DNA of 64,000 nt from Streptococcus parapneumoniae (GCF_037076355.1 NZ_AP026968.1:388501-452500), one strand, 5' to 3'. Numbered from the stretch's first letter, positions 31,206 through 39,785 are shown. Made by a program: numbers and translations. Notes: generated by a model from the letters alone, not told the origin.

Positions 31206-31243
31206 GAAAAAAGGACCTACTTAATCTCTAAGCAAGTCCCCAA
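31206..31243 (-). terminator. Riboswitch-controlled terminator of xpt-pbuX
   Basis: Minus-strand stem GGACTTGCTT / AAGTAGGTCC (10 bp with G-U pairs), loop AGAGATT type, then TTTTTTC. It lies between the purine aptamer and xpt, as in a transcriptional OFF switch. Confidence 0.8.
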
Positions 31244-31281
31244 AATAGGCATGGCAAAAAAGACCATACCTCAAGCTGACT

Positions 31282-31346
31282 TACTTATTGTTAGGTGTTC
31301 CGGCACCTTGTAGAAACGTCGTGCCAATTCACGACATAAACAAGTA
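31282..31346 (-). ncRNA. Purine (guanine/xanthine) riboswitch aptamer
   Basis: Minus strand: P1 TACTT/AAGTA, P2 GTCGTG/CACGAC with a 6-base loop, the conserved junction GTTTCTAC, P3 AGGTG/CACCT with loop CCGGAA, then a junction containing a C, expected for guanine specificity. The layout is that of the classical xpt purine riboswitch. Confidence 0.9.
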
Positions 31347-31387
31347 AAACGATATTCAATTTCAAATAGGCTTGAGCCAATGTTTTT

Positions 31388-31416
31388 ATTTTACACTAAA
31401 TAACTTTAGAAATCAA
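31388..31416 (-). promoter_or_regulatory. Promoter of xpt-pbuX
   Basis: Minus strand TTGATT (31416-31411), 17-base spacer, TAAAAT (31393-31388), about 40 bases upstream of the aptamer. Confidence 0.65.
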
Positions 31417-31449
31417 ATATTTTGTTAGTGTTTTGAAATAAAAACGAAC

Positions 31450-31549
31450 AATGAAAATAAAAGAGCAAAGTAGGAAGCTAGCCGCAGGCTGTACTTGAGT
31501 ACGGTAAGGCGACGCTGACGTGGTTTGAATTTGATTTTCGAAGAGTATT
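31450..31549 (-). repeat. BOX element, A-C type in reverse orientation
   Basis: Reads AATGAAAAT...AGCTAGCCGCAGGCTG (boxC) then GTACGGTAAGGCGACGCTGACGTGG...TCGAAGAGTA (boxA) on the plus strand. boxB is missing, as in the copy at 3831, including the same CTGTACTTGAGTACGG junction. Confidence 0.85.
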
Positions 31550-31572
31550 AGAAGATTTTTTCATCATAAAAG

Positions 31573-31640
31573 ACATATTATCAAGATTTTTCAAAACTTG
31601 ACAATATGCCTTTTTCTAACTTTAAAGACTTTTTCCCAGT
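31573..31640. terminator. Two adjacent terminator-like hairpins
   Basis: GACATATTATCAAG / CTTGACAATATGCC (about 14 bp, flanked by T-rich ends) and AAGACT / AGTCTT around TTTTCCC. On the minus strand both follow the VOC gene. Confidence 0.65.
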
Positions 31641-31650
31641 CTTTATTATT

Positions 31651-32037
31651 CTACTCGCTAAATCTTAAAAAATAACCATCTGGATCCAAAATCGCAAATT
31701 CATGGGGATATATAAAGCTATCTCCTACTCGAAATTCTCTTTTTGTCAGGGGACGATGGATAGGATAGTCAGCTTCCAGCAGTTTTTGGTGGAGCTGAGG
31801 AACATCTGCAATGCCAAAGGAAATATTGACACCGCGCCCGAAAGGATAGGTCAGCTGAGCTAATTCTTCTGCGCTGCCTTCTTCTAGCATAAGTTGGCAG
31901 TCTTCAAGCGAGAGGAAGAGAAATTTCTCCTCTGGACGCTCGTATTCGACAGAGAATCCTAGCAGGTCGCAGTAGAAGTGGCGTGATTTTTCGATGTCAG
32001 ATACTACAAATTCAGGAATGACAGCTTGATAGTCCAT
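31651..32037 (-). CDS. VOC-family (glyoxalase/bleomycin-resistance fold) protein
   Basis: 128 residues with the vicinal-oxygen-chelate pattern: VVSDIEKSRHFYCDLLGFSVEYE at the N-terminus and FAILDPDGYFLRFSE at the C-terminus (metal-ligand-type glutamate). Substrate unknown; such proteins are often called bleomycin-resistance-like. It lies 11 bases after exoA and is probably co-transcribed. Confidence 0.75.
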   Translation of the reverse strand: MDYQAVIPEFVVSDIEKSRHFYCDLLGFSVEYERPEEKFLFLSLEDCQLMLEEGSAEELAQLTYPFGRGVNISFGIADVPQLHQKLLEADYPIHRPLTKREFRVGDSFIYPHEFAILDPDGYFLRFSE

Positions 32038-32048
32038 TCGTTTTCTCC

Positions 32049-32876
32049 TTAGAGTTCAATCTCCATGACAATGGGTGTGTGGTCTTGGCGAGCTCCTGAG
32101 TCAATCATATCAGACTTGGTCACCTTGTCAGCCACGCGGTTGCTTGTCAGCCAGTAGTCGATTCTCCAGCCTGTATTGTTGATTTTAGAAGTCTTACTGC
32201 GTTGTGCCCACCAAGTGTAGCGTTCTGGAACATCGCCGTGAATATGGCGGAAGGTGTCGGTAAATCCAGTTGCCAAGAGGTTGGTAAATCCAGCACGTTC
32301 CTCGTCGGTAAATCCAGGTGAACGGCGGTTGCTAGCAGGATTTGCAAGATCGATTTCATTGTGGGCTACGTTATAGTCACCGGTCGCAAGGACTGGTTTT
32401 TCTTTGTCTAGTTCAGCCAAGTACTCAGCATATTTGACATCCCAGACTTGGCGTTCTTCCAAGCGTTTGAGGCCATCGCCAGCGTTTGGAGTGTAAACTT
32501 GGGTCACGAAAAATTTATCAAATTCTAGAGTGATGATACGACCTTCCAAGTCCATGGTAGAAGGGGCACCGATTTCTGGGAAAGTGACAGTGGGTGTGAG
32601 TTCTTTCTTATAGAGGAACATGGTACCAGCGTAGCCTTTGCGGGCGGGCTCTTGAGAAGAGCGCCACGTGTTTTCGTAGCCTGGGAAGAGTTCTTCTAAA
32701 ATTTCCAAGTGTTTCTTTGTAGGCCCTTTGGCAGAAAGCTTGGTTTCTTGGATAGCGATGATATCAGCATTTTCAGCGACCAAAGTTTCTAGTACTTCTT
32801 GGGACAATTTGGCACGAGCTGAGTCACTAGTTAGGGCAGCATTGAGGGAATCAATATTCCATGAGATAAGTTTCAT
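32049..32876 (-). CDS. exoA: Exodeoxyribonuclease III / AP endonuclease ExoA
   Basis: 275-residue Mg2+-dependent AP endonuclease of base-excision repair. Conserved residues appear in SWNIDSLNA (Asn), IQETKL (Glu), the YTPNAGDGL segment, TGDYNVAH (Asp/Asn) and the final DHTPIV (Asp-His). Full length. The start lies near one of the 36-bp direct repeats. Confidence 0.94.
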   Translation of the reverse strand: MKLISWNIDSLNAALTSDSARAKLSQEVLETLVAENADIIAIQETKLSAKGPTKKHLEILEELFPGYENTWRSSQEPARKGYAGTMFLYKKELTPTVTFPEIGAPSTMDLEGRIITLEFDKFFVTQVYTPNAGDGLKRLEERQVWDVKYAEYLAELDKEKPVLATGDYNVAHNEIDLANPASNRRSPGFTDEERAGFTNLLATGFTDTFRHIHGDVPERYTWWAQRSKTSKINNTGWRIDYWLTSNRVADKVTKSDMIDSGARQDHTPIVMEIEL

Positions 32877-32926
32877 AAAGTTACCTTTTTCATTCAGATT
32901 ATAGATTTTATTATACCAAAAAAAGA

Positions 32927-32962
32927 TCTATTTCCCCAACGTATGGTTTGAAAAATCACTCT
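32927..32962. repeat. 36-bp direct repeat, left copy
   Basis: Identical over 36 bases to 34932-34967. The two copies bracket the CPBP-sdpR-sdpI module. The right copy supplies the -35 region of the DUF3290 promoter; this copy lacks a matching -10. Confidence 0.9.
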
Positions 32963-32996
32963 TTAGACTTTATCCTGAGAAAATAAAAATCCCCTA

Positions 32997-33024
32997 AACT
33001 ATTTAGAAAAAAATCTAAATAGTT
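32997..33024. promoter_or_regulatory. Operator 1 of the SdpR module
   Basis: Perfect 11-bp inverted repeat AACTATTTAGA / TCTAAATAGTT with a 6-base spacer, directly upstream of the -35 box. Confidence 0.75.
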
Positions 33025-33025
33025 C

Positions 33026-33053
33026 TTGTGTTTAGAATAGAAAGGTGTATAAT
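33026..33053 (+). promoter_or_regulatory. Promoter of the CPBP-sdpR-sdpI operon
   Basis: TTGTGT 33026-33031, 16-base spacer, TATAAT 33048-33053, squeezed exactly between the two inverted repeats. Confidence 0.7.
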
Positions 33054-33055
33054 GT

Positions 33056-33077
33056 TATTTAGAAAAACATCTAAATA
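33056..33077. promoter_or_regulatory. Operator 2 of the SdpR module
   Basis: TATTTAGA / TCTAAATA, perfect 8-bp inverted repeat with 6-base spacer, same core as operator 1, at the transcription start. Confidence 0.75.
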
Positions 33078-33095
33078 GAAAGTGAAGTTACATAT

Positions 33096-33995
33096 ATGTC
33101 AAATAAGAGAACAATCCTTCTTTTTGTGGTCTTTGCTTATGGCCTTGCTTGGATAATATGGTTGGCACTATGGATAAGTGGTGTTGGTCTAAATTCTCCA
33201 TGGAGTCAACTTACTAGTATTGTAGCCATGTGGATGCCTGCACTTGCAGTCTTTATTTTAGGGAAAATCACGAATCAACCTAGTGGAATCAAATCTAAAT
33301 TAGCCGTGAATATCAAGAGGAACTGGCGCTTTTACTTACTAGCTATCTGGTTACCAGCAGTTATCAGTTTTTTAGGAGCAGGACTTTATTTTCTTGTATT
33401 CCCTAGTAATTTCAGCCTTGGTTTTGAATCTATTCAAGCCATCTTACAAGAAAAAGGTGTCTCTCAATCAGCCATTCCCTTATCTTCCTTGCTCTTGATT
33501 CAAATCCTAGCTAGTTTGACCTACGCTCCTTTTCTTAATAGTTTCTTTGCATTGGGAGAGGAAATTGGTTGGCGTGGCTATCTTTACCCAGCTCTAAGAG
33601 GACGCTTTTCAATAGTTCAGACTCATGTCTTGCTTGGTCTCATTTGGAGTCTTTGGCATCTACCAATCAATTTGCAAGGCTATAATTATGGACTATCTTA
33701 TTTTGCTTATCCTGTTTTGGGAGTTGTTGCTATGTTTCTATCTTGTTTTAGCCTAGGAATATTGTTGAGCTGGTTGTTGGAAAAGACAGGTTCTATCTGG
33801 GCTTCTGCCCTATTTCATGGGGCAATCAATGCAACTGCAGGTATTGGGTTACTCTTTCAATTACCAGGAGAAAAAGTTTCAAGCCTCTTGATTTTAGGGC
33901 CATCACCGACTGGAATGCTATCAGTTCTACCTTGCTTAGTCCTAGCCCTACTAATATTACAAAGGGAAAGGAGTCATTATGAGTTTTGCAAATAG
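33096..33995 (+). CDS. CPBP-family intramembrane protease (Abi/CAAX type)
   Basis: 299 residues, about eight membrane segments. The glutamate motif EEIGWRGYLYP (near residue 153), WSLWHLP and the HGAINA motif are the conserved catalytic elements of type II CAAX / Abi membrane proteases, often linked to bacteriocin self-immunity. It overlaps sdpR and is the first gene of a three-gene operon. Function in immunity is inference from family and partners. Confidence 0.85.
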   Translation: MSNKRTILLFVVFAYGLAWIIWLALWISGVGLNSPWSQLTSIVAMWMPALAVFILGKITNQPSGIKSKLAVNIKRNWRFYLLAIWLPAVISFLGAGLYFLVFPSNFSLGFESIQAILQEKGVSQSAIPLSSLLLIQILASLTYAPFLNSFFALGEEIGWRGYLYPALRGRFSIVQTHVLLGLIWSLWHLPINLQGYNYGLSYFAYPVLGVVAMFLSCFSLGILLSWLLEKTGSIWASALFHGAINATAGIGLLFQLPGEKVSSLLILGPSPTGMLSVLPCLVLALLILQRERSHYEFCK

Positions 33996-34266
33996 TTTTA
34001 AAGCCTTATCTCATCCAGTTAGGAGAGAGATTTTAAATTTACTCAAAGCAGGTAGATTATCTGCAGGAGAAATTGCCAGTCAATTCGAGTTGACAAGTGC
34101 AACGATTTCACATCATCTCACGATTTTGAAAGCAGCGGATTTGATTCATGAAATGAAAGAAAAAAACTTTATTTATTATGAGTTAAATACATCGGTTTTA
34201 GAGGATATAATGGTTTGGTTAGCAGATCTGAAAGGAGATCATTTTGATGAAGATAAAAATCAATAA
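33979..34266 (+). CDS. sdpR: ArsR/SdpR-family autorepressor
   Basis: 95-residue winged-helix protein. The DNA-binding helix LSAGEIASQFELTSATISHHLTILKAADLI is typical of ArsR-family proteins without metal-binding cysteines, as in SdpR. It overlaps the protease gene by 17 bases and sdpI by 20 bases. The two matching palindromes at the promoter are its likely targets. In Bacillus, SdpI sequesters SdpR at the membrane. Confidence 0.82.
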   Translation: MSFANSFKALSHPVRREILNLLKAGRLSAGEIASQFELTSATISHHLTILKAADLIHEMKEKNFIYYELNTSVLEDIMVWLADLKGDHFDEDKNQ

Positions 34267-34888
34267 GAAATTGGTATTATTTACGAGCATTCTCATCCTA
34301 CTACCTTCCCTTGTAGGTTGTGTTTTCTGGAATCAATTACCAGAGGAGATACCCACTCATTTTAATCTACTGGGTCAAGCAGATGGCTACAATCATAAAA
34401 TGTTTGCTATCTTTGGATTACCTACTCTCATGCTTTTGATGCATTGGTTGCTTCTATTTTTAATGATTAAGGATCCTAAATCTAGCAATATCAGTTCAAA
34501 AATACAAGCTTTGATTTACTGGATTATTCCTTTTGTATCTTGTCTATTAATGATTTCTATCTTTGGAGAATCTTTGGGTTATTCCATGATGAGTGGGCTA
34601 CTAGCTCAGATTTTTATGGGAGTCGTTATGATCGTAATTGGAAATTATCTACCAAAAACACACCGAAATTATATAATCGGTATTCGACTTCCGTGGACCT
34701 TGGAGAATGATGAAAACTGGAGAAAAACGCATCGTCTAGCTGGAAAAATTTGGGTATTAGGAGGATTGTTATTGTTTCTAAATTCCTTTGTGCAACTATA
34801 TGTTTACTGGGTATTCTTCTTGACACTTTTCTTTGTAGTGATAATTCCTAGTGTCTATTCTTATCAATTATCAAAATTAGAATCTTGA
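34247..34888 (+). CDS. sdpI: SdpI-family (DUF1648) immunity-type membrane protein
   Basis: 213 residues, about six membrane segments. The DUF1648 signature LPEEIPTHFNLLGQADGY begins near residue 32, and the SdpI C-terminal pattern NYIIGIRLPWTLENDENWRKTHRLAGKIWV follows near 140. Start ATG 34247 after AAAGGAG; an in-frame TTG at 34244 precedes it. In Bacillus subtilis, SdpI protects against the SdpC toxin and senses it. No toxin gene is visible here. Confidence 0.85.
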   Translation: MKIKINKKLVLFTSILILLPSLVGCVFWNQLPEEIPTHFNLLGQADGYNHKMFAIFGLPTLMLLMHWLLLFLMIKDPKSSNISSKIQALIYWIIPFVSCLLMISIFGESLGYSMMSGLLAQIFMGVVMIVIGNYLPKTHRNYIIGIRLPWTLENDENWRKTHRLAGKIWVLGGLLLFLNSFVQLYVYWVFFLTLFFVVIIPSVYSYQLSKLES

Positions 34889-34931
34889 AACAGGTATTTG
34901 AGTCATTAGTTTGAGAAGTTGGTCTGATATG

Positions 34932-34967
34932 TCTATTTCCCCAACGTATGGTTTGAAAAATCACTCT
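34932..34967. repeat. 36-bp direct repeat, right copy
   Basis: Second copy of the repeat at 32927. It includes TTGAAA (34953-34958), the apparent -35 box of the next gene. Confidence 0.9.
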
Positions 34968-34981
34968 CTTTCGTTTATAAT
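34953..34981 (+). promoter_or_regulatory. Promoter of the DUF3290-yetF unit
   Basis: TTGAAA 34953-34958 inside the repeat, 17-base spacer, TATAAT 34976-34981 just outside it. Confidence 0.65.
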
Positions 34982-35014
34982 GAAGAATGATTTTATGAAA
35001 GGGAGTGAAAATAA

Positions 35015-35469
35015 ATGAAATTTTACTCATATGACTATGTGCTTAGCCAAATCAGTCAGCAAAATGGCATCATGATTGGCTTGGGGATTCTTCTCCTAGC
35101 TATCACAGGGTTTTTTGCTTTTAAGGCTTATCGAGATAAAAAGGGGACTAAGTTTCGGGAATTGGTCATGATTTTGGCCCTGACTTTAGTGGCCATGCTT
35201 TTGGTGACAATTTCAAATACCAGACCAATCAAGCCTCTAACAATCAATTTCAAACCTCCCTTCATTTTATAGAGGTCGTTTCTAAAGATTTGGGAGTGGA
35301 TAAATCAGAAGTTTATGTCAATACTTCTGCAACCACTGATGGAGCGCTTGTCAAGGTAGGTTCAAATTTCTACCGCGCTATGAATGGGAGCCAACCAGAC
35401 AAGTATCTTTTAGAGAAATTAGAATTGCATCAAACAGACGCTATTGAATTGGTGGAGGTAAACAAATGA
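35015..35469 (+). pseudogene. DUF3290-family membrane protein gene with a frameshift
   Basis: The first frame runs 35015-35272 and gives two hydrophobic segments, then ends in an unrelated tail. From about 35219 the +1 frame continues with a family-like sequence (SLHFIEVVSKDLGVDKSEVYV ... ELVEVNK), ending TGA 35467-35469. One missing T in AAAT-ACCAG at 35216-35222 would restore a single ORF of about 150 codons. DUF3290 genes normally sit directly before yetF-like genes, and here the restored stop overlaps the yetF ATG in an ATGA. It is either a true mutation or a base error. Confidence 0.8.
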
Positions 35470-36101
35470 CACTCAACTATATAGAAATTTTAATCAAACT
35501 GGCCTTGGGTCTCTTCTCGCTGGTTTTTGTTATCAATGTGACAGGAAAGGGGAATCTAGCGCCTAACTCTGCGACAGACCAAATTCAGAACTATGTTCTT
35601 GGTGGTATCATCGGTGGGGTGATTTACAATAGTTCTATTAGCATTCTCCAGTACGCAGTGATTCTGATGATGTGGACGATTTTGGTCTTGACCCTCAAGT
35701 GGCTTAATAACAATGTTCGTTTTGTCAAACGCTTGATTGATGGGAAACCAACTCTCCTCATCAAAAATGGGAAGATTGACCCAGAAGCCTGCCGTTCAGT
35801 TGGCTTGTCTGCAGCGGATGTAGCCCTCAAACTTCGTAGCCAAGGGATTTTCCAGATGAAGCAAGTTAAACGAGCTGTGCAAGAACAAAATGGCCAACTC
35901 ATCGTGGTCCAAATGGGAGATGAAAATCCCAAGTATCCAGTTGTGACTGACGGTGTGATCCAAGTCGATGTCTTGGAATCGATTGGTCGTAGCGAAGAGT
36001 GGCTGCTTGATAATCTCAGCAAGCAAGGGCATGACAATGTGGCCAATATCTTTATCGCTGAGTATGACAAGGGTGCGGTCACAGTCGTAACCTATGAATA
36101 A
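35466..36101 (+). CDS. YetF-like DUF421 membrane protein
   Basis: 211 residues: three N-terminal membrane segments, then a soluble DUF421 region (LIDGKPTLLIKNGKIDPEACRSVGLSAADVALKLRSQGI). Function unknown in streptococci; the Bacillus homologue YetF is linked to membrane/spore physiology. Start overlaps the restored DUF3290 stop, indicating coupling that the frameshift would disturb. Confidence 0.85.
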   Translation: MTLNYIEILIKLALGLFSLVFVINVTGKGNLAPNSATDQIQNYVLGGIIGGVIYNSSISILQYAVILMMWTILVLTLKWLNNNVRFVKRLIDGKPTLLIKNGKIDPEACRSVGLSAADVALKLRSQGIFQMKQVKRAVQEQNGQLIVVQMGDENPKYPVVTDGVIQVDVLESIGRSEEWLLDNLSKQGHDNVANIFIAEYDKGAVTVVTYE

Positions 36102-36119
36102 GAAAAACCTGGGGTCTTG

Positions 36120-36270
36120 TACTCTTCGAAAATTAAATTCAAACCGCGTCAACGTCGCCTTGCCGTATGTAGGTTACTGACTTCGTCAGTTCTATCTACA
36201 ACCTCAAAGCAGTGCTTTGAGCAGCCTGAGGCTAGTTTCCTAGTTTGTTCTTTGATTTTCATTGAGTATT
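36120..36270 (+). repeat. Complete BOX element (A-B-C)
   Basis: boxA with the GTCGCCTTGCCGTA core, one boxB (ACTGACTTCGTCAGTTCTATCTACAACC plus AAAGCAGTGCTTTGAG hairpin) and boxC ending ATTGAGTATT. It lies between yetF and the ABC exporter, so it is likely in the exporter leader. Confidence 0.88.
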
Positions 36271-36307
36271 GGCCTCAGGTTTCCATTTGCAATCAGAAAG
36301 GGATTTT

Positions 36308-38053
36308 ATGTCCATTATTCAAAAACTTTGGTGGTTTTTCAAGTTAGAAAAACGCCGTTATCTAGTTGGGATTGTGGCCCTGGTCTTGGTTTCCGTCCTC
36401 AATCTCATTCCACCTATGGTTATGGGGCGGGTTATTGATGCCATTACTTCGGAGCAATTAACCCAGCAGGACCTCCTTCTTGACCTATTTTACTTGCTAC
36501 TTGCGGCCTTTGGGATGTACTATCTGCGCTATGTTTGGAGGATGTATATCCTTGGGACTTCCTACCGTCTGGGGCAGATTATGCGGTCTCGCTTGTTTGA
36601 GCATTTCACAAAAATGTCTCCAGCCTTTTATCAAACCTATCGGACGGGGGACCTGATGGCACACGCAACCAACGATATCAATGCCTTAACCCGTCTCGCA
36701 GGTGGCGGTGTCATGTCTGCGGTGGATGCCTCTATCACGGCGCTGGTGACCTTGCTAACCATGCTTTTTAGCATTTCATGGCAAATGACGCTAGTTGCCA
36801 TTCTGCCCCTGCCTTTTATGGCCTATGCGACTAGCCGTTTAGGGAGAAAGACCCACAAGGCCTTTGGTGAATCACAGGCAGCCTTTTCCGAACTCAATAA
36901 CAAGGTACAAGAGTCCGTATCAGGTATCAAAGTGACCAAATCTTTCGGGTATCAGGCGGACGAGTTGAAGTCCTTTCAGGCAGTCAATGAATTGACCTTC
37001 CAAAAGAACCTCCAAACCATGAAATACGATAGTCTCTTTGACCCTATGGTTCTCTTGTTTGTTGGTTCCTCCTATGTTTTAACGCTTTTGGTCGGCTCCT
37101 TGATGGTTCAGAAAGGGCAAATAACGGTTGGGAATCTAGTTACCTTTATCAGCTACTTGGATATGCTAGTTTGGCCTCTTATGGCCATCGGCTTCCTCTT
37201 TAATACCACTCAGCGAGGGAAGGTTTCTTACCAACGGATTGAGGATCTTTTGTCTCAGGAATCACCTGTACAAGACCCTGAGTTTCCTTTAGATGGCATT
37301 GAAAACGGGCGCTTGCAGTACGATATTGACAGCTTTGCCTTTGAAAATGAGGAAACACTGATGGATATTCACTTTAGTTTAGAAAAAGGGCAAACCCTGG
37401 GCTTGGTTGGGCAGACAGGCTCTGGGAAAACATCCTTGATCAAGCTCCTCTTGCGTGAATACGATGTGGATAAGGGAGCCATTTATCTGAATGGCCACGA
37501 TATTCGTGACTATCGTCTGACAGACCTTCGCAGTCTCATGGGCTACGTCCCTCAGGACCAGTTTCTCTTTGCGACTTCAATATTAGACAATATTCGCTTT
37601 GGAAATCCTAAATTGCCTCTTTCAGCGGTCGAGGAAGCGACTAAGCTAGCTCAAGTTTACCAAGACATTGTAGACATGCCTCAGGGATTTGATACGTTGA
37701 TTGGTGAAAAGGGAGTCAGTCTTTCTGGAGGTCAAAAGCAGCGTCTGGCCATGAGTCGGGCGATGATTTTAGACCCTGATATCTTGATTTTAGATGATTC
37801 CTTGTCCGCCGTAGATGCCAAGACAGAGTATGCGATCATCGACAACCTCAAGGAAACGCGTAAGGACAAGACAACCATTATCACGGCTCATCGCCTCAGT
37901 GCAGTTGTCCATGCAGATCTGATCTTAGTCCTGCAAAACGGCCAAATTATCGAACGGGGCAGGCACGAAGACTTGCTAGCTTTGGATGGCTGGTATGCCC
38001 AAACCTACCAGTCTCAGCAGTTGGAAATGAAAGGAGAAGAAGATGCAGAATAA
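36308..38053 (+). CDS. Heterodimeric ABC exporter subunit 1
   Basis: 581-residue half-transporter: six-helix membrane domain (about 1-310) and a C-terminal ATPase. Walker A GQTGSGKTS, canonical signature LSGGQKQRL, Walker B ILILDDSLSAVD. The catalytic glutamate after Walker B is replaced by Asp, typical of the degenerate site of heterodimeric multidrug exporters. ATG 36308 (MSIIQKL) follows AAAGGGA; the ORF extends upstream into the BOX, which I reject. Partner gene overlaps its end by 11 bases. Substrate unknown. Confidence 0.88.
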   Translation: MSIIQKLWWFFKLEKRRYLVGIVALVLVSVLNLIPPMVMGRVIDAITSEQLTQQDLLLDLFYLLLAAFGMYYLRYVWRMYILGTSYRLGQIMRSRLFEHFTKMSPAFYQTYRTGDLMAHATNDINALTRLAGGGVMSAVDASITALVTLLTMLFSISWQMTLVAILPLPFMAYATSRLGRKTHKAFGESQAAFSELNNKVQESVSGIKVTKSFGYQADELKSFQAVNELTFQKNLQTMKYDSLFDPMVLLFVGSSYVLTLLVGSLMVQKGQITVGNLVTFISYLDMLVWPLMAIGFLFNTTQRGKVSYQRIEDLLSQESPVQDPEFPLDGIENGRLQYDIDSFAFENEETLMDIHFSLEKGQTLGLVGQTGSGKTSLIKLLLREYDVDKGAIYLNGHDIRDYRLTDLRSLMGYVPQDQFLFATSILDNIRFGNPKLPLSAVEEATKLAQVYQDIVDMPQGFDTLIGEKGVSLSGGQKQRLAMSRAMILDPDILILDDSLSAVDAKTEYAIIDNLKETRKDKTTIITAHRLSAVVHADLILVLQNGQIIERGRHEDLLALDGWYAQTYQSQQLEMKGEEDAE

Positions 38054-39785
38054 GAAAGAACAATGGGCTGTATTGAAGCGCTTGATGTCCTATCTCAAAC
38101 CTTATGGACTCCTTACCTTTTTGGCACTCAGTTTTCTCCTAGCGACGACGGTCATTAAAAGTGTCATTCCCCTTGTGGCTTCCCACTTTATCGACCAGTA
38201 TCTCAGCAATCTCAACCAACTCGCTGTAACCGTTTTGCTGGTCTACTATGGTCTTTATATCCTACAAACTCTAGTCCAGTATGTCGGTAATCTTCTCTTT
38301 GCGCGCGTGTCCTACAGTATTGTTAGGGATATTCGTCGGGATGCCTTTGCCAATATGGAGAAACTAGGCATGTCTTACTTTGACAAGACGCCAGCAGGCT
38401 CTATCGTCTCTCGTTTGACAAATGACACCGAGACTATCAGCGATATGTTTTCAGGGATTTTATCTAGCTTTATCTCAGCAGTTTTCATCTTTCTGACAAC
38501 TCTTTATACCATGTTGGTATTGGATTTTCGTTTGACAGCATTAGTCTTGCTCTTTCTCCCCTTGATTTTCCTTTTGGTCAATCTCTATCGGAAAAAATCA
38601 GTGAAAATCATTGAGAAAACCAGAAGTCTCTTGTCAGATATCAATAGCAAGCTGGCTGAAAACATCGAGGGAATCAGGATTATCCAGGCCTTTAATCAAG
38701 AGAAGCGCCTGCAGGCGGAATTTGATGAGATCAACCGAGAACACTTGGTCTATGCCAACCGTTCTGTAGCCTTGGATGCCCTCTTTTTGAGACCTGCCAT
38801 GAGTTTGCTGAAACTTTTAGGTTATGCTGTCTTGATGGCCTATTTTGGCTATCGTGGACTTTATCTGGGAATAACGGCAGGAACTATGTATGCCTTTATC
38901 CAGTATATCAATCGTCTCTTTGATCCCCTGATTGAAGTGACGCAAAATTTTTCGACCCTTCAAACTTCCATGGTGTCTGCAGGTCGTGTATTTGCCTTGA
39001 TTGACGAGAGAACCTATGAGCCTCTTCAAGAAAATGGACAGGCCGTGATCAAAGAAGGCAATATCCGTTTTGAACATGTATGTTTCTCTTATGATGGAAA
39101 ACATCCGATTCTGGATGATATTTCCTTTTCGGTTAATAAGGGTGAGACCATTGCCTTTGTAGGGCATACAGGTTCTGGGAAATCGTCTATTATCAATGTC
39201 CTCATGCGCTTTTATGAATTTCAATCAGGGAGAGTTCTCTTGGATGATGTGGATATTAGGAACTACAGTCAGGAAGAGTTGAGAAAAAACATCGGTTTAG
39301 TATTGCAGGATCCCTTCCTCTATCATGGGACCATTAAGTCCAATATCGCCATGTACCAAGAAATCAGTGATGAGCAGGTAAAGGACGCAGCTAGCTTCGT
39401 GGATGCAGATTCCTTTATTCAAGAACTTCCTCAGGGATATGACGCCCCTGTTTCTGAGCGTGGCTCCAGTTTTTCAACAGGTCAGCGTCAGCTTCTTGCC
39501 TTTGCCAGAACAGTCGCCAGTCAGCCTAAAATTCTGATTTTGGATGAAGCGACAGCCAATATTGACTCTGAAACAGAAAGTTTGGTTCAAGCTTCTCTGG
39601 CTAAGATGAGACAGGGACGGACAACCATTGCCATTGCCCACCGCCTTTCGACCATCCAAGACGCCAACTGTATCTACGTATTGGACAAGGGGCGCATCAT
39701 TGAGAGCGGAATCCATGAGGAACTCTTGGCCTTGGGAGGAACCTATCACAAGATGTATAGCTTGCAGGCAGGGGCCATGTCCTAA
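38043..39785 (+). CDS. Heterodimeric ABC exporter subunit 2
   Basis: 580-residue half-transporter. Walker A GHTGSGKSS, Walker B ILILDEATANID with the catalytic Glu, but the signature reads FSTGQRQL instead of LSGGQ. Together with subunit 1 this gives one canonical and one degenerate ATP site. RBS AAAGGAGAAG inside the end of subunit 1. It resembles streptococcal/lactococcal multidrug exporter pairs such as LmrCD-type proteins. Confidence 0.88.
   Translation: MQNKKEQWAVLKRLMSYLKPYGLLTFLALSFLLATTVIKSVIPLVASHFIDQYLSNLNQLAVTVLLVYYGLYILQTLVQYVGNLLFARVSYSIVRDIRRDAFANMEKLGMSYFDKTPAGSIVSRLTNDTETISDMFSGILSSFISAVFIFLTTLYTMLVLDFRLTALVLLFLPLIFLLVNLYRKKSVKIIEKTRSLLSDINSKLAENIEGIRIIQAFNQEKRLQAEFDEINREHLVYANRSVALDALFLRPAMSLLKLLGYAVLMAYFGYRGLYLGITAGTMYAFIQYINRLFDPLIEVTQNFSTLQTSMVSAGRVFALIDERTYEPLQENGQAVIKEGNIRFEHVCFSYDGKHPILDDISFSVNKGETIAFVGHTGSGKSSIINVLMRFYEFQSGRVLLDDVDIRNYSQEELRKNIGLVLQDPFLYHGTIKSNIAMYQEISDEQVKDAASFVDADSFIQELPQGYDAPVSERGSSFSTGQRQLLAFARTVASQPKILILDEATANIDSETESLVQASLAKMRQGRTTIAIAHRLSTIQDANCIYVLDKGRIIESGIHEELLALGGTYHKMYSLQAGAMS

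Noticed and set aside
33096..34888. A complete bacteriocin locus
   Set aside because: Only protease/immunity and regulator genes are present; no toxin precursor, exporter or leader peptide could be found between the direct repeats.
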